NCBI GenBank assembly: GCA_902489965.1
Contig: CABUCA010000018.1
Span: forward strand, 1-31,152
Direction: 5' to 3'
Source of the DNA: an uncultured Collinsella sp.
GTDB lineage: Bacteria > Actinomycetota > Coriobacteriia > Coriobacteriales > Coriobacteriaceae
Length of the DNA stretch: 31,152 nt
Shown: positions 1 through 7,141 of the stretch, one piece after another
Layout of the letters: each line of letters begins with the position of its first letter
How positions within the stretch are numbered: position 1 is the first letter of the stretch
Made by a program: the position numbers and the translations under genes
The notes under the pieces: model-generated
What the model saw: the letters and a program-made list of their open reading frames with translations, nothing else
What the model was told of the DNA's origin: nothing
Databases searched by the model: none

Positions 1-1117
1 GCGCCTGCTGCAAAAGCGCGGAGCGCGCGTCAAGGTCGTTATGAGCGAGCACGCCACCGAGTTTGTGGGCCCGCTCACCTTCCGCGCGCTCACCAACGAG
101 CCCGTTGCTGTGGGCCTATTCGACGATCCCTCCGACCCCATCCACCACATCTCGCTCGCACAGGAGCCCGACCTGGTGGTCGTGGCGCCCGCGACGGCCA
201 ATATCATCGCCAAGATGGCCAACGGCATCGCAGACGACCTCATCTCCACCACGCTGCTGGCAACGCCGCGACCCATCGTGATCGCGCCGGCCATGAACAA
301 CGGCATGTGGAAGGCGCCGGCGACACAGGCCAACATGTCCACGCTGCGCGAGCGCGGTGTCCATGTGGTGGGACCCGGTAGCGGCTACCTTGCCTGCGGC
401 GACGTGGACACGGGACGCATGAGCGAGCCCGAGGACATCGTCGAGGCTGTCTGTGAGGTGCTCAACCCCGCGCCTCAGGACCTGGCGGGCAAGCGCATCG
501 TCATCACCGCTGGCCCCACGCACGAGCCGATCGACCCCGTGCGCTTCATCGGTAACCGGTCGTCGGGCAAGATGGGCATCGCCCTGGCGGGGGAGGCTGC
601 TCGCCGCGGTGCTGAAGTCACGCTCGTGTTGGGACCGACATCGCTCGATGTGCCCCACGGCGTGGAGTGCGTGCGCGTGCAGACCGCCTCAGAGATGCTC
701 CAAGCGGCCCTGAGCGCCTTCCAGGCGGCCGACGCGGCCATTTGTGCGGCTGCCGTCGCCGACTATACCCCGGCGGCCCCTGCCGACCATAAGCTCAAAA
801 AGTCCAACGAACGCTTGGATCGCATCGAGCTTGTCGAAACGGTCGATATTTTGGCCGAGCTCTCACACCAGAAGGGCGAGCGATGCGTGATCGGATTTGC
901 GGCCGAGACCGATAACGTTGTCGAGTACGCTGAGCGCAAATTGGCCCGCAAGGGATGCGATGTAATTATCGCCAACGATGTCTCGCGCGCCGATTCGGGC
1001 TTTGGAACCGATACCAACAAGGCCTGGATCGTGAGTAAAGCGGGTACGCAAGAACTTCCCGTGCTAACAAAACCCCAGCTCGCAGATACAATTTTGGACT
1101 TGCTTCAAAATATTTAA
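1..1117 (+). CDS. coaBC: CoaBC, phosphopantothenoylcysteine decarboxylase / phosphopantothenate-cysteine ligase (5' end missing)
   Basis: This bifunctional flavoprotein makes 4'-phosphopantetheine in coenzyme A synthesis: CoaB joins cysteine to 4'-phosphopantothenate and CoaC decarboxylates the product. The reading frame is open from the first base and already encodes RLLQKRGARVKVVMSEHATE, a typical internal CoaC segment, so the gene begins outside the window. The ATG at 41 is an internal methionine. CoaC marks seen are PATANIIAKMANGIADDL, the PAMNNGMW loop and the substrate-clamp cysteine in YLACGDVDTGRM. The CoaB half starts near base 480 with GKRIVITAGPTHEPIDPVRF, then the NRSSGKMG nucleotide-binding loop and a KLKKS lysine motif. 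It ends at TAA 1115-1117, and the tRNA-Pro promoter follows at once. Identification is secure; only the N-terminus is lacking. Confidence 0.95.
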   Translation, partial: RLLQKRGARVKVVMSEHATEFVGPLTFRALTNEPVAVGLFDDPSDPIHHISLAQEPDLVVVAPATANIIAKMANGIADDLISTTLLATPRPIVIAPAMNNGMWKAPATQANMSTLRERGVHVVGPGSGYLACGDVDTGRMSEPEDIVEAVCEVLNPAPQDLAGKRIVITAGPTHEPIDPVRFIGNRSSGKMGIALAGEAARRGAEVTLVLGPTSLDVPHGVECVRVQTASEMLQAALSAFQAADAAICAAAVADYTPAAPADHKLKKSNERLDRIELVETVDILAELSHQKGERCVIGFAAETDNVVEYAERKLARKGCDVIIANDVSRADSGFGTDTNKAWIVSKAGTQELPVLTKPQLADTILDLLQNI

Positions 1118-1125
1118 AAAAGTTC

Positions 1126-1158
1126 TTGCACAAGGCTAAAGTTTCGGGTTAATATACT
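1126..1158 (+). promoter_or_regulatory. Promoter of tRNA-Pro
   Basis: A TTGCAC -35 box (1126-1131) precedes an overlapping TAATAT/TATACT -10 region (1150-1158). The spacing is 18 bp to TAATAT. It lies between the coaBC stop and the tRNA, about 40 nt before the mature 5' end. Assigned by eye. Confidence 0.6.
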
Positions 1159-1197
1159 CCCTGTTGCGAGCGAGAGCAGAGCAACAAACAAAAGCTT

Positions 1198-1274
<77 letters not shown>

Positions 1275-1283
1275 GAAGTTTGC

Positions 1284-1313
1284 AGGTCAGGCACCTAGTG
1301 CCTGACCTTTTTT
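1284..1313 (+). terminator. Rho-independent terminator after tRNA-Pro
   Basis: A perfect 11-bp stem AGGTCAGGCAC (1284-1294) / GTGCCTGACCT (1298-1308) with a CTA loop is followed by a T run to 1313. It ends the tRNA transcript. It also shows that an in-frame TTG at 1312, inside the T run, is not the start of the next gene. Confidence 0.9.
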
Positions 1314-1393
1314 GTTTAATAATCAATTGCTTAAAGCAACGAAGAATCAACGACTAACCATCCTCCACATGTCTGGACTCTCTATGGCTGCGC

Positions 1394-1422
1394 TGGATAG
1401 ACATCGCCGGAACGGGTATAGT
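1394..1422 (+). promoter_or_regulatory. Probable promoter of the pgsA-like / garA-like / ftsR-like run
   Basis: TGGATA (1394-1399), a 17-bp spacer and TATAGT (1417-1422). It would start transcription near 1429, about 30 nt before the GTG at 1459, which supports that start over the in-frame ATG at 1369. Assigned by eye. Confidence 0.5.
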
Positions 1423-1458
1423 ATCGAAAGTTTTGTCGTTAACCAGCGGGGGAGTCCT

Positions 1459-2163
1459 GTGGGCATCAAAAAGAAGATCAAAAAGGAGCTTATCGGCACT
1501 TCCGATTACCCGTCGAATAAGATCTTTACGATCTCCAATTTCATCACCTTTACGCGCCTGATCCTCACCCTGGTATTTCTGTACCTATTTGTGACGGATA
1601 ACAACCGCGTCATCGCCATCGTTATCTACGCCGTTGCCGCCTCCACCGACTGGATGGACGGTCAGATCGCCCGCATGACTAAAACGGTCTCGTGGCTCGG
1701 TAAGGTCATGGATCCCATTTGCGACCGTGCGCTGCTGTTCACCGGCGTGCTGGGACTGGTGGTTCGCGGAGAGCTGCCAATCTGGGTCTGCGTGCTCATT
1801 ATTGGCCGCGACATCTATCTGGGTATCGGCACGCTTATCGTGCGTCATTATCATCGTCGCCCCATCGATGTCGTCTTTCCCGGAAAGATTGCCACTGCGC
1901 TGCTCATGACCGGCTTCTCGCTCATGCTGCTCGGTTTCCCCGTTATTGACGGCCTGCATCTTTTACCTTCAACCCTCACGGCCTTCCCGGGCCTCAACGG
2001 AAGCTCGGTGCCCCTCGGCATCTTCTTTGTGTACGGCGGCGTGATCTTCTCCATGCTCACGGCTGTCATCTACTCCATTAAGGGCGGAGTGGCCATTAAA
2101 CAGGCTCTCGCGCATCCCGAGGACGAGGACATCGACTTTCTGAACCCTGAAATCGAAGACTGA
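1459..2163 (+). CDS. CDP-alcohol phosphatidyltransferase (PgsA-like paralogue 1)
   Basis: This integral membrane enzyme of the CDP-alcohol phosphatidyltransferase family transfers a phosphatidyl group from a CDP-lipid to an alcohol acceptor. The full signature D-x2-DG-x2-AR-x8-G-x3-D-x3-D is present at residues 64-89 (D64, D67, G68, A71, R72, G81, D85, D89), flanked by several hydrophobic helices. I chose the GTG at 1459 because GGGGGAG lies just upstream and the lysine-rich start MGIKKKIKKE looks like a cytoplasmic lead. The frame is open back to 1312, but that part overlaps the tRNA terminator and looks non-coding. Its place before garA-like and ftsR-like genes parallels mycobacterial pgsA2 (Rv1822), so the acceptor may not be glycerol-3-phosphate. 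A second paralogue lies at 22364-23002. The family is certain; the substrate is not. Confidence 0.88.
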   Translation: MGIKKKIKKELIGTSDYPSNKIFTISNFITFTRLILTLVFLYLFVTDNNRVIAIVIYAVAASTDWMDGQIARMTKTVSWLGKVMDPICDRALLFTGVLGLVVRGELPIWVCVLIIGRDIYLGIGTLIVRHYHRRPIDVVFPGKIATALLMTGFSLMLLGFPVIDGLHLLPSTLTAFPGLNGSSVPLGIFFVYGGVIFSMLTAVIYSIKGGVAIKQALAHPEDEDIDFLNPEIED

Positions 2164-2229
2164 TTCGTTGGGGTATGATTACGTACGGTTCATTATTTGC
2201 GGCACGTCCGCGATAAGTTAGGGGTTGTC

Positions 2230-2664
2230 ATGGACAACATGGTTAACAATATGCCTCAGAATGATAAGACTGCTGACGCTACCTGCGTATTCCGCGTGCC
2301 TTCAAGCGACGTCACCGTTCCCGACCTCATGGCCAACGTGCGCATCACCGCCCCCGTTCTGTCCATCGTCAAGGGTCCGCAGACTGGTGCCGCCTTTGAG
2401 CTCGAGGACGACGTGACCACCATCGGCCGCGATCCTGCGAACGGCATCTTCCTCAATGACATGACCGTTTCGCGCAGCCACGCGCGCATTATCCGCGAGG
2501 GCCTCGGCGCTCGAATCGAGGACTTGGGCTCGCTCAATGGCACCTGGGTCGACGGTGCTATCGTCAATTCAGCCCCGCTGCACGACGGTTCTTCCGTCCA
2601 GATCGGTACGTTTACGCTCATCTACCACGAGAGCACGCCGGAGCGCATCGAAACCGGTGAGTAG
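2230..2664 (+). CDS. garA: GarA/OdhI-like FHA-domain protein
   Basis: A 144-residue cytoplasmic protein made of a short N-terminal tail and one forkhead-associated (phosphothreonine-binding) domain at about residues 40-137. FHA landmarks are GR at 66-67, SRSH at 81-84 and SLNGT at 101-105. It resembles mycobacterial GarA and corynebacterial OdhI: IFLNDMTVSRSHA against IFLDDVTVSRRHA, and a tail motif DATCVFR where GarA has ETTSVFR. In those relatives a Ser/Thr kinase phosphorylates the tail, which then occupies its own FHA domain and releases 2-oxoglutarate-metabolising enzymes. Thr18 is the equivalent candidate site. The ATG at 2230 follows AGGGG; an in-frame TTG at 2197 lacks such a site. 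The next gene starts 3 nt after the stop, as odhI-ftsR are adjacent in corynebacteria. The target enzyme here is unknown. Confidence 0.85.
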   Translation: MDNMVNNMPQNDKTADATCVFRVPSSDVTVPDLMANVRITAPVLSIVKGPQTGAAFELEDDVTTIGRDPANGIFLNDMTVSRSHARIIREGLGARIEDLGSLNGTWVDGAIVNSAPLHDGSSVQIGTFTLIYHESTPERIETGE

Positions 2665-2667
2665 GGC

Positions 2668-3546
2668 ATGGCCGAACGCAACTATCTGAGTATCGGCCAA
2701 GTCGTCAACCTACTTCGAGGCGCATACCCCGATCTTTCGAACTCAAAAATTAGATTTCTAGAGGATGAGGGGCTCATTACCCCTCATCGTACGCCTAAGG
2801 GATACCGTCAGTACTCCAAGGAGGACGTTGATCGCCTGGAGGTCATTCTGCACTTGCAGAAGACTCGCTACATGCCGCTCAACGTGATTAAGCAGCGCTT
2901 GGAAAACGCCACGGACCTGTCAACGCTCGCCTACGAGGTGGGCTTGCTGTCCGATGTTCCGCTCAAGACGGAGCCCAAGGAGACTAAGCAAAAGCTGCAT
3001 CCCATCGAGACCATTCCCGATATGCTGGGCGTCGAGATTTCGTTTATCAGATCGCTTGCCGAGAACGACCTCATTCGCATCATCAAGAGTCCGCAGAATC
3101 GTGAGCTCGTCGATGGTCGCGATTTCCCGATCGTCCGCTACTGCTCCGAGCTGTCACGCTTCCATATCGAGCCGCGCAACCTGCGTCAGTACGTGTCTTC
3201 CGCCAACCGCGAGTCCTCGATGTTTGAGCAGGTGCTCGTGAGCATGCTCGGAATGGATACCTCCGATGACGAGCGCGACGCCAAGCTCGAGCGTGCGTTT
3301 AAGAAGCTTCACGACCTGACGGAAGGTGTACACACTGCGCTGCTCAAGAACCGCGTTTTTGAGTCGCTCAACGCCGTGGTCGAGGACGCCGACATCGATG
3401 CACTCGATGAGGAAATTACTCGCTCCGAGTCCACCAAGGCCAAAAACGAAGAGACAGCCGCGCCGGCTTCGCACGAGGATTCTCTCGTAAAGCCGCTCAA
3501 GGTCGTCGCCCCTTCGCAATCCGGCACCGCCACCGCGGGCAAATAA
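2668..3546 (+). CDS. ftsR: MerR-type transcriptional regulator, FtsR/Rv1828-like
   Basis: A 292-residue DNA-binding protein. Residues 5-75 form a MerR winged helix-turn-helix (LSIGQVVNLL, SKIRFLEDEGLI, GYRQYSKEDVDRLEVI). A second domain around 105-245 contains FHIEPRNLRQYVSSANRES, matching the C-terminal domain of Rv1828/FtsR. The last 45 or so residues are a low-complexity acidic and Ser/Ala-rich tail. Corynebacterial FtsR activates ftsZ; a division role here is inferred from homology only. It overlaps translation signals with the garA-like gene: GGTGAG sits at that gene's end and the ATG is 3 nt past its stop, so the two are probably coupled. No cysteine pattern for metal sensing is apparent. 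Confidence 0.82.
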   Translation: MAERNYLSIGQVVNLLRGAYPDLSNSKIRFLEDEGLITPHRTPKGYRQYSKEDVDRLEVILHLQKTRYMPLNVIKQRLENATDLSTLAYEVGLLSDVPLKTEPKETKQKLHPIETIPDMLGVEISFIRSLAENDLIRIIKSPQNRELVDGRDFPIVRYCSELSRFHIEPRNLRQYVSSANRESSMFEQVLVSMLGMDTSDDERDAKLERAFKKLHDLTEGVHTALLKNRVFESLNAVVEDADIDALDEEITRSESTKAKNEETAAPASHEDSLVKPLKVVAPSQSGTATAGK

Positions 3547-3586
3547 CAGCTGCCGCTTATCCGGCAACCCATTGAAAGGTCATGCA

Positions 3587-4117
3587 ATGTACGACTTCGA
3601 ATCTCAAATCGTCGACATCCCCGACTATCCCGAGCCCGGAGTCATCTTTAAAGACATCACGCCGCTCTTTGGCAATCCTGAGGCGCTCAAAGCCATGACC
3701 GATGCCCTCGCCGAGCACTTTGCCGGCATGGGAATCACCAAGGTCGTGGGTCCCGAGGCTCGTGGCTTTATGGTGGGCGTGCCCGTGGCCGTCGCCCTGG
3801 GCGCTGGCTTTGTTCCCGCACGTAAGCCGGGTAAACTGCCGCGCAAGACGGTGAGCGAGAGCTACGAGCTCGAGTATGGAACGGATTCTATCGAGATCCA
3901 CGCCGATGCTATCAGCTCTAAAGATACCGTGTTGATTCTGGACGACTTGGTCGCGACGGGCGGAACCGTCGAGGCAACAGGTAAACTGGTGCGAGATATG
4001 GGCGCAAAGCTTGTGGGCTACGGTTGTATCCTTGAGCTTGCGTTTCTCAACCCGCGCAAGAAGCTCACGCCTTCTAATGAGGACGTTGAGCTCTTTAGCC
4101 TGGTAACGGTGGACTAG
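3587..4117 (+). CDS. apt: Adenine phosphoribosyltransferase
   Basis: A soluble purine-salvage enzyme converting adenine and PRPP to AMP and pyrophosphate. The 176-residue length is typical. Signatures seen are IPDYPEPGVIFKDITPL near the N-terminus, EARGFMVGVPVA, RKPGKLPRKT, and the PRPP-binding loop VLILDDLVATGGT at residues 115-127. The ATG at 3587 is preceded by GAAAGG with 7 nt spacing; the in-frame TTG at 3572 overlaps that ribosome-binding site and was rejected. It follows the ftsR-like gene by 40 nt and precedes the NlpC/P60 gene by 32 nt without a clear terminator, so it is probably cotranscribed. No relA-type gene is next to it. Confidence 0.95.
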   Translation: MYDFESQIVDIPDYPEPGVIFKDITPLFGNPEALKAMTDALAEHFAGMGITKVVGPEARGFMVGVPVAVALGAGFVPARKPGKLPRKTVSESYELEYGTDSIEIHADAISSKDTVLILDDLVATGGTVEATGKLVRDMGAKLVGYGCILELAFLNPRKKLTPSNEDVELFSLVTVD

Positions 4118-4149
4118 CCGCTACCCTTAGATACCGGAAAGGAAGCTAC

Positions 4150-5271
4150 ATGCGCACAGCAAACACGCACAGAAACATGGCACGCTGCGCTGCTACGGCA
4201 ACCCTCGCTTGTGTTTTGGGCCTGGGCCTCGCGGCTCCTGCCTACGCCGATACCGCATCCGACCTTGCCGCTGCTCGTACCAAGCTCGAGCAGATTGGCA
4301 CCCAAACCCAGCAAATTCACGAAGAGCTCTCCTCACAGACGCAGGAGCTTGATCAGACTGCAGGCGAGATTACGCAAAAGCAGCAAGAGATTGCCGAGGG
4401 CCAGGCAAAGCTTTCGAGCTACGTTGCCGGTGAGTACAAGACCGGTGGCCTGAGTCTCCTTCAAGTTCTGACAGGCGTCGACGATCTGGGCGACATGCTC
4501 AATCGTCTGTTCTACTACGGCAAGGTTTCCGACAAGCAGGCCCAGACCATTCAGGATGTCAAGGACCTTAAGCAGCAGCTCACCGATAAGCAAGCCGAGC
4601 AGGAGAAGAACGTCGCCGCCACGCAAAAGAAGGTCGACGAGCTCAATGCCCAGCAGGCTGAGGCCCAGAGTGTCGTGAACTCCCTGGATTCACAGCTGCA
4701 GGCCGAGCTTGCTGCCGAGGCCGAGGCCAACGCCGCGCTGCAGGCCGGTATCAACGCCAGCACCGCCGAAAAGGCCACGGTGAGCAACGACACCGCCGGT
4801 ACGACCGAGAACACCAATAATGGCGGCGGCACGACCAACAATGGTGGGGGCAATACGCCTGCGCCTGCGCCCGCTCCTGCCCCCACGCCGCAGCCCGTGA
4901 CGCCCGCTCCGGCTCCGACGCCTTCCGCACCGAGCCAGTCCGTTGACGGTGGTACCGTTGTTTCGCGCGCCTACAGCAAGCTCGGTTATGCTTATTCTTG
5001 GGGCGGCATTGGACCGAACAGCTTTGACTGCTCCGGTTTTGTAAGCTACTGCCTCACCGGCCGTTATTGCCGCCTTGGCACCACGGGCACCTTTATGGGC
5101 TGGACCCGCGTGTCCGATCCCCAGCCTGGTGACGTCGTGGTTAACTCTTACCACACCGGCATCTACATTGGTAACGGCCAGATGATCCATGCTTCCGACT
5201 ACAAGACGGGCGTTATCATCAGCTCCGTTGCCGCTGGCATGAACAATAACTACATCTTCGTGCGCTATTAA
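4150..5271 (+). CDS. Secreted NlpC/P60 peptidoglycan hydrolase with coiled-coil N-domain
   Basis: A 373-residue exported cell-wall hydrolase, probably a D,L-endopeptidase cutting stem peptides. A signal peptide (residues 1-33, cleavage after AYA) precedes a Gln/Glu/Ala-rich coiled-coil at about 35-200. A Gly/Asn then Pro/Ala linker follows at about 215-265, and an NlpC/P60 domain fills the C-terminus. The catalytic Cys294 lies in FDCSGFV, His335 in HTGIYIG, and the third polar residue His347 in MIHASD. This layout matches RipA/PcsB-like enzymes in which the coiled coil holds the catalytic domain in check until an FtsEX-type partner releases it; the partner is inference. AAAGGAAG precedes the ATG. 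A terminator follows, so it is the last gene of the run. Confidence 0.92.
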   Translation: MRTANTHRNMARCAATATLACVLGLGLAAPAYADTASDLAAARTKLEQIGTQTQQIHEELSSQTQELDQTAGEITQKQQEIAEGQAKLSSYVAGEYKTGGLSLLQVLTGVDDLGDMLNRLFYYGKVSDKQAQTIQDVKDLKQQLTDKQAEQEKNVAATQKKVDELNAQQAEAQSVVNSLDSQLQAELAAEAEANAALQAGINASTAEKATVSNDTAGTTENTNNGGGTTNNGGGNTPAPAPAPAPTPQPVTPAPAPTPSAPSQSVDGGTVVSRAYSKLGYAYSWGGIGPNSFDCSGFVSYCLTGRYCRLGTTGTFMGWTRVSDPQPGDVVVNSYHTGIYIGNGQMIHASDYKTGVIISSVAAGMNNNYIFVRY

Positions 5272-5295
5272 ATCATCTTACACAGCGTGTGAATG

Positions 5296-5335
5296 TGGAC
5301 CTCGTGGCTTTAAGTCGCGAGGTCCATTCTTTTTT
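5296..5335 (+). terminator. Rho-independent terminator after the NlpC/P60 gene
   Basis: TGGACCTCG (5296-5304) pairs with CGAGGTCCA (5318-5326), followed by a T-rich tail (5327-5335). It begins 25 nt past the stop. Confidence 0.88.
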
Positions 5336-5344
5336 CTCTAATCT

Positions 5345-5383
5345 TGTACGGCTATCTAGTATTCAAAACTAGATAGCCGTACA
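5345..5383. repeat. Long perfect inverted repeat (candidate operator) upstream of DegV
   Basis: Two 16-nt arms, TGTACGGCTATCTAGT (5345-5360) and its exact complement (5368-5383), flank a 7-nt centre. There is no T run after it, and it comes just after a complete terminator, so a second terminator is unlikely. The right arm reaches the -35 zone of the DegV promoter. CAAAACTAGATA (5364-5375) recurs in the promoter of the DUF1836 gene at 7027-7038 on the other strand, which suggests a shared regulator, most simply DUF1836 itself. Confidence 0.7.
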
Positions 5384-5413
5384 TTCAATTTGCAAGATGG
5401 CTATAATTGAATG
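5378..5413 (+). promoter_or_regulatory. DegV promoter with a second, nested inverted repeat
   Basis: A perfect TATAAT -10 box lies at 5402-5407. The -35 is weak (CGTACA, 5378-5383, 18-bp spacing). CATTCAATT (5382-5390) and AATTGAATG (5405-5413) form 9-bp arms that enclose the spacer and -10 box, so protein binding there could control promoter access. The weak -35 beneath the larger inverted repeat points to a regulated promoter. Confidence 0.6.
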
Positions 5414-5436
5414 GGAACAATTAGAAAGGACCCTCT

Positions 5437-6303
5437 ATGAGCTGGGCACTTATCTCCGATTCAAGCTGTAACCTCCGCGATTGGCAACCGACCGCGCCCC
5501 ATACCACCTTTGCATTTGCGCCCCTCAAAATTCGAGTGGGGGAGCGTGAATTCGTCGATGACCTTTCGCTCGATGTGCATGAGCTCAACTGCGCTGTTCA
5601 GGCGGAGACGAACGCTTCTTCGAGCGCTTGCCCCAGCGTAGGGGAGTGGGCCGAGCTCTTCAAATTGGCAGACAAGACCATCTGCATGCCGATCTCTGAG
5701 GGCGTGTCGGGCAGCTACAACGCGGCAGCCACGGCTCGCGATATGGTTCTTGCCGAGGAGCCCGACCGACAGATTCATCTAGTCAATTCACGCGCAGCTG
5801 GCGGCAAAATGGACCTCATTTTCTTGCTGTTCGACCGCTATCTTGCAAGCAATCCGAATGTCTCATTCGAGGATGCTTGCGCATGCTTCGATAGCCTTGA
5901 ACAGAACAGCAAAATCCTCTTCAGCTTGTGCAATTACGAAAATCTCGCCAAAGCCGGACGTATCCCTAAGGCAGCCGGCGTCATTGCCAACAAGCTCAAT
6001 ATCCGCATTTTGGGCACGGCGAGTGAGGCCGGTAAAATCGAACTCGTCGGGCACACGCGTGGCGAAAAGAAGATGCTCAACAAGATCATCGACACCATGG
6101 AAGCCGAGGGTTTTACGGGAGGCGAGGTCGTCATCGACCATGTGGAGAACGCATCGAGCGCCCAGGCGTTGGCCGATCGCATTATTGAGCATTGGCCCGG
6201 CTCCAAGACCATCATCATGCCCTGCAACGGCCTGGATTCCTATTACGCCGAGATGCACGGCCTCATCATCGGCTACGGCATGGGCGTAGCTTCGGGCAAA
6301 TAA
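5437..6303 (+). CDS. DegV family fatty-acid-binding protein (FakB-like)
   Basis: A 288-residue soluble protein of the DegV fold. Relatives (FakB) hold a fatty acid for phosphorylation by FakA, feeding host fatty acids into phospholipid synthesis. Family marks are ISDSSCNL at the N-terminus, the ACPSVGEW segment (usually TSQPS), PISEGVSGSYNAA, and ENLAKAGRIPKAAGVIANKL with its conserved Gly-Arg. The C-terminus (MHGLIIGYGMGVASGK) departs from the usual THTGPGALG ending, so ligand contacts there may differ. AGAAAGGA precedes the ATG. The gene stands alone between an operator-like repeat and a bidirectional terminator, convergent with the DUF1836 gene. The ligand cannot be told from sequence. Confidence 0.88.
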   Translation: MSWALISDSSCNLRDWQPTAPHTTFAFAPLKIRVGEREFVDDLSLDVHELNCAVQAETNASSSACPSVGEWAELFKLADKTICMPISEGVSGSYNAAATARDMVLAEEPDRQIHLVNSRAAGGKMDLIFLLFDRYLASNPNVSFEDACACFDSLEQNSKILFSLCNYENLAKAGRIPKAAGVIANKLNIRILGTASEAGKIELVGHTRGEKKMLNKIIDTMEAEGFTGGEVVIDHVENASSAQALADRIIEHWPGSKTIIMPCNGLDSYYAEMHGLIIGYGMGVASGK

Positions 6304-6322
6304 AGTCCAACCAAGCAAAAAT

Positions 6323-6368
6323 ACTGGCGGGACAAAGCGGCAGATGGCTCTTTGTCCCGCCAGTTTTA
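6323..6368. terminator. Bidirectional terminator between DegV and the DUF1836 gene
   Basis: A perfect 15-bp stem ACTGGCGGGACAAAG (6323-6337) / CTTTGTCCCGCCAGT (6350-6364) with a 12-nt loop. There are A residues on the left and T residues on the right, so it can stop transcripts from both sides. It lies between converging stop codons (6303 and 6377). Confidence 0.88.
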
Positions 6369-6376
6369 TACGTCGG

Positions 6377-6988
6377 CTAGCTATTAAACCCGTTGAACTT
6401 GAGATAGCTCATCAGGTAAGCCTTCGAAACGAAGGACGATACCGCACTGCGTACAAGCAGCGACTCACGCGTTACCTGATGCGCGGTATCGGGAACCGGC
6501 GTCTGCTCGACGGAAAACGCCGAACGAATCGATGCCTCGAGCTGATCGACCACATAATCGAAGGCCGTCGGGGCATCGTAGCTCAAACGCTGAATGTTAA
6601 AGAGTGCCTGCACCGCAGCAATAGGTAGCACCTGCTTAAAGATGCAGATAGCGATCAGGCGGGCAATCTGCTCGCGGCCATATTGCTTTTTGACCGGAGC
6701 AGGCACCAGGCCGACCTTCACGTAGTTATTGATCATCGATGGCGTAATGACAGGCTGCTCAACGCAAATGGACAGCGGCTCCATCCACAGCGCAACATAC
6801 TCAATAACCTGGTCGCGGTAGAGCGTCACATTGGGCAACTGGTTATAGCGCGGCAGACTCAACGTATTAAGTTTGCGCACGGTATCGGACTGAATAAATG
6901 CATCGGGCAGCACAGTGGGCTGAATATCCTCAGGCTTAATGCTGACCGACGAATCAGACATCGGAATAACGTGTTTAACGTGATTCAT
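6377..6988 (-). CDS. DUF1836 family protein, MerR-like putative regulator
   Basis: A 203-residue protein whose centre matches DUF1836: LPRYNQLPNVTLYRDQVIEY, then ITPSMINNYVKVGLVPAPVKKQYGREQIARL, which reads like a MerR-type helix-turn-helix and wing. No biochemical role is established for the family as far as I know. The ATG at 6988 sits 5 nt after GGAGGA; the frame is open to 7090 but that part runs through the promoter and an upstream terminator. It converges on DegV, and its promoter shares a 12-bp sequence with the DegV operator, so autoregulation plus control of DegV is the simplest reading. No transmembrane segment is seen. Confidence 0.82.
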   Translation of the reverse strand: MNHVKHVIPMSDSSVSIKPEDIQPTVLPDAFIQSDTVRKLNTLSLPRYNQLPNVTLYRDQVIEYVALWMEPLSICVEQPVITPSMINNYVKVGLVPAPVKKQYGREQIARLIAICIFKQVLPIAAVQALFNIQRLSYDAPTAFDYVVDQLEASIRSAFSVEQTPVPDTAHQVTRESLLVRSAVSSFVSKAYLMSYLKFNGFNS

Positions 6989-7012
6989 AAAGGTCCTCCG
7001 TTCATTTTCTAT

Positions 7013-7041
7013 ATTGTATTCTACGTTATCTAGTTTTGCAT
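7013..7041 (-). promoter_or_regulatory. Promoter and candidate operator of the DUF1836 gene
   Basis: Reading the - strand, TACAAT (7013-7018) is the -10 box and ATGCAA (7036-7041) sits where a -35 would be, 17 bp away. CAAAACTAGATA (7027-7038) overlaps the spacer and -35 and is identical to 5364-5375 in the DegV operator. Only one half-site is clear here. Confidence 0.5.
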
Positions 7042-7059
7042 ACCACATAGCCGGCAAGA

Positions 7060-7097
7060 AAATTGGCGGGACAGTGCACTGATGCATCATCCCGCCA
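7060..7097 (-). terminator. Terminator after trxB
   Basis: On the - strand TGGCGGGA (7097-7090) pairs with TCCCGCCA (7071-7064), enclosing an 18-nt loop with internal palindromes, followed by ATTTTCTT. It lies 45 nt past the trxB stop. Confidence 0.75.
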
Positions 7098-7141
7098 TTT
7101 AGTTAATTGATAACAACCTTACATAAGATATATTATCGTAC

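Noticed and set aside
1312..1458. Upstream extension of the pgsA-like protein from a TTG
   Set aside because: It starts inside the T run of the tRNA terminator and covers a likely promoter; the GTG at 1459 has a good ribosome-binding site.
4850..4950. Pro/Ala repeat in the NlpC/P60 gene as an unusual element
   Set aside because: Such flexible linkers are ordinary in secreted wall hydrolases.
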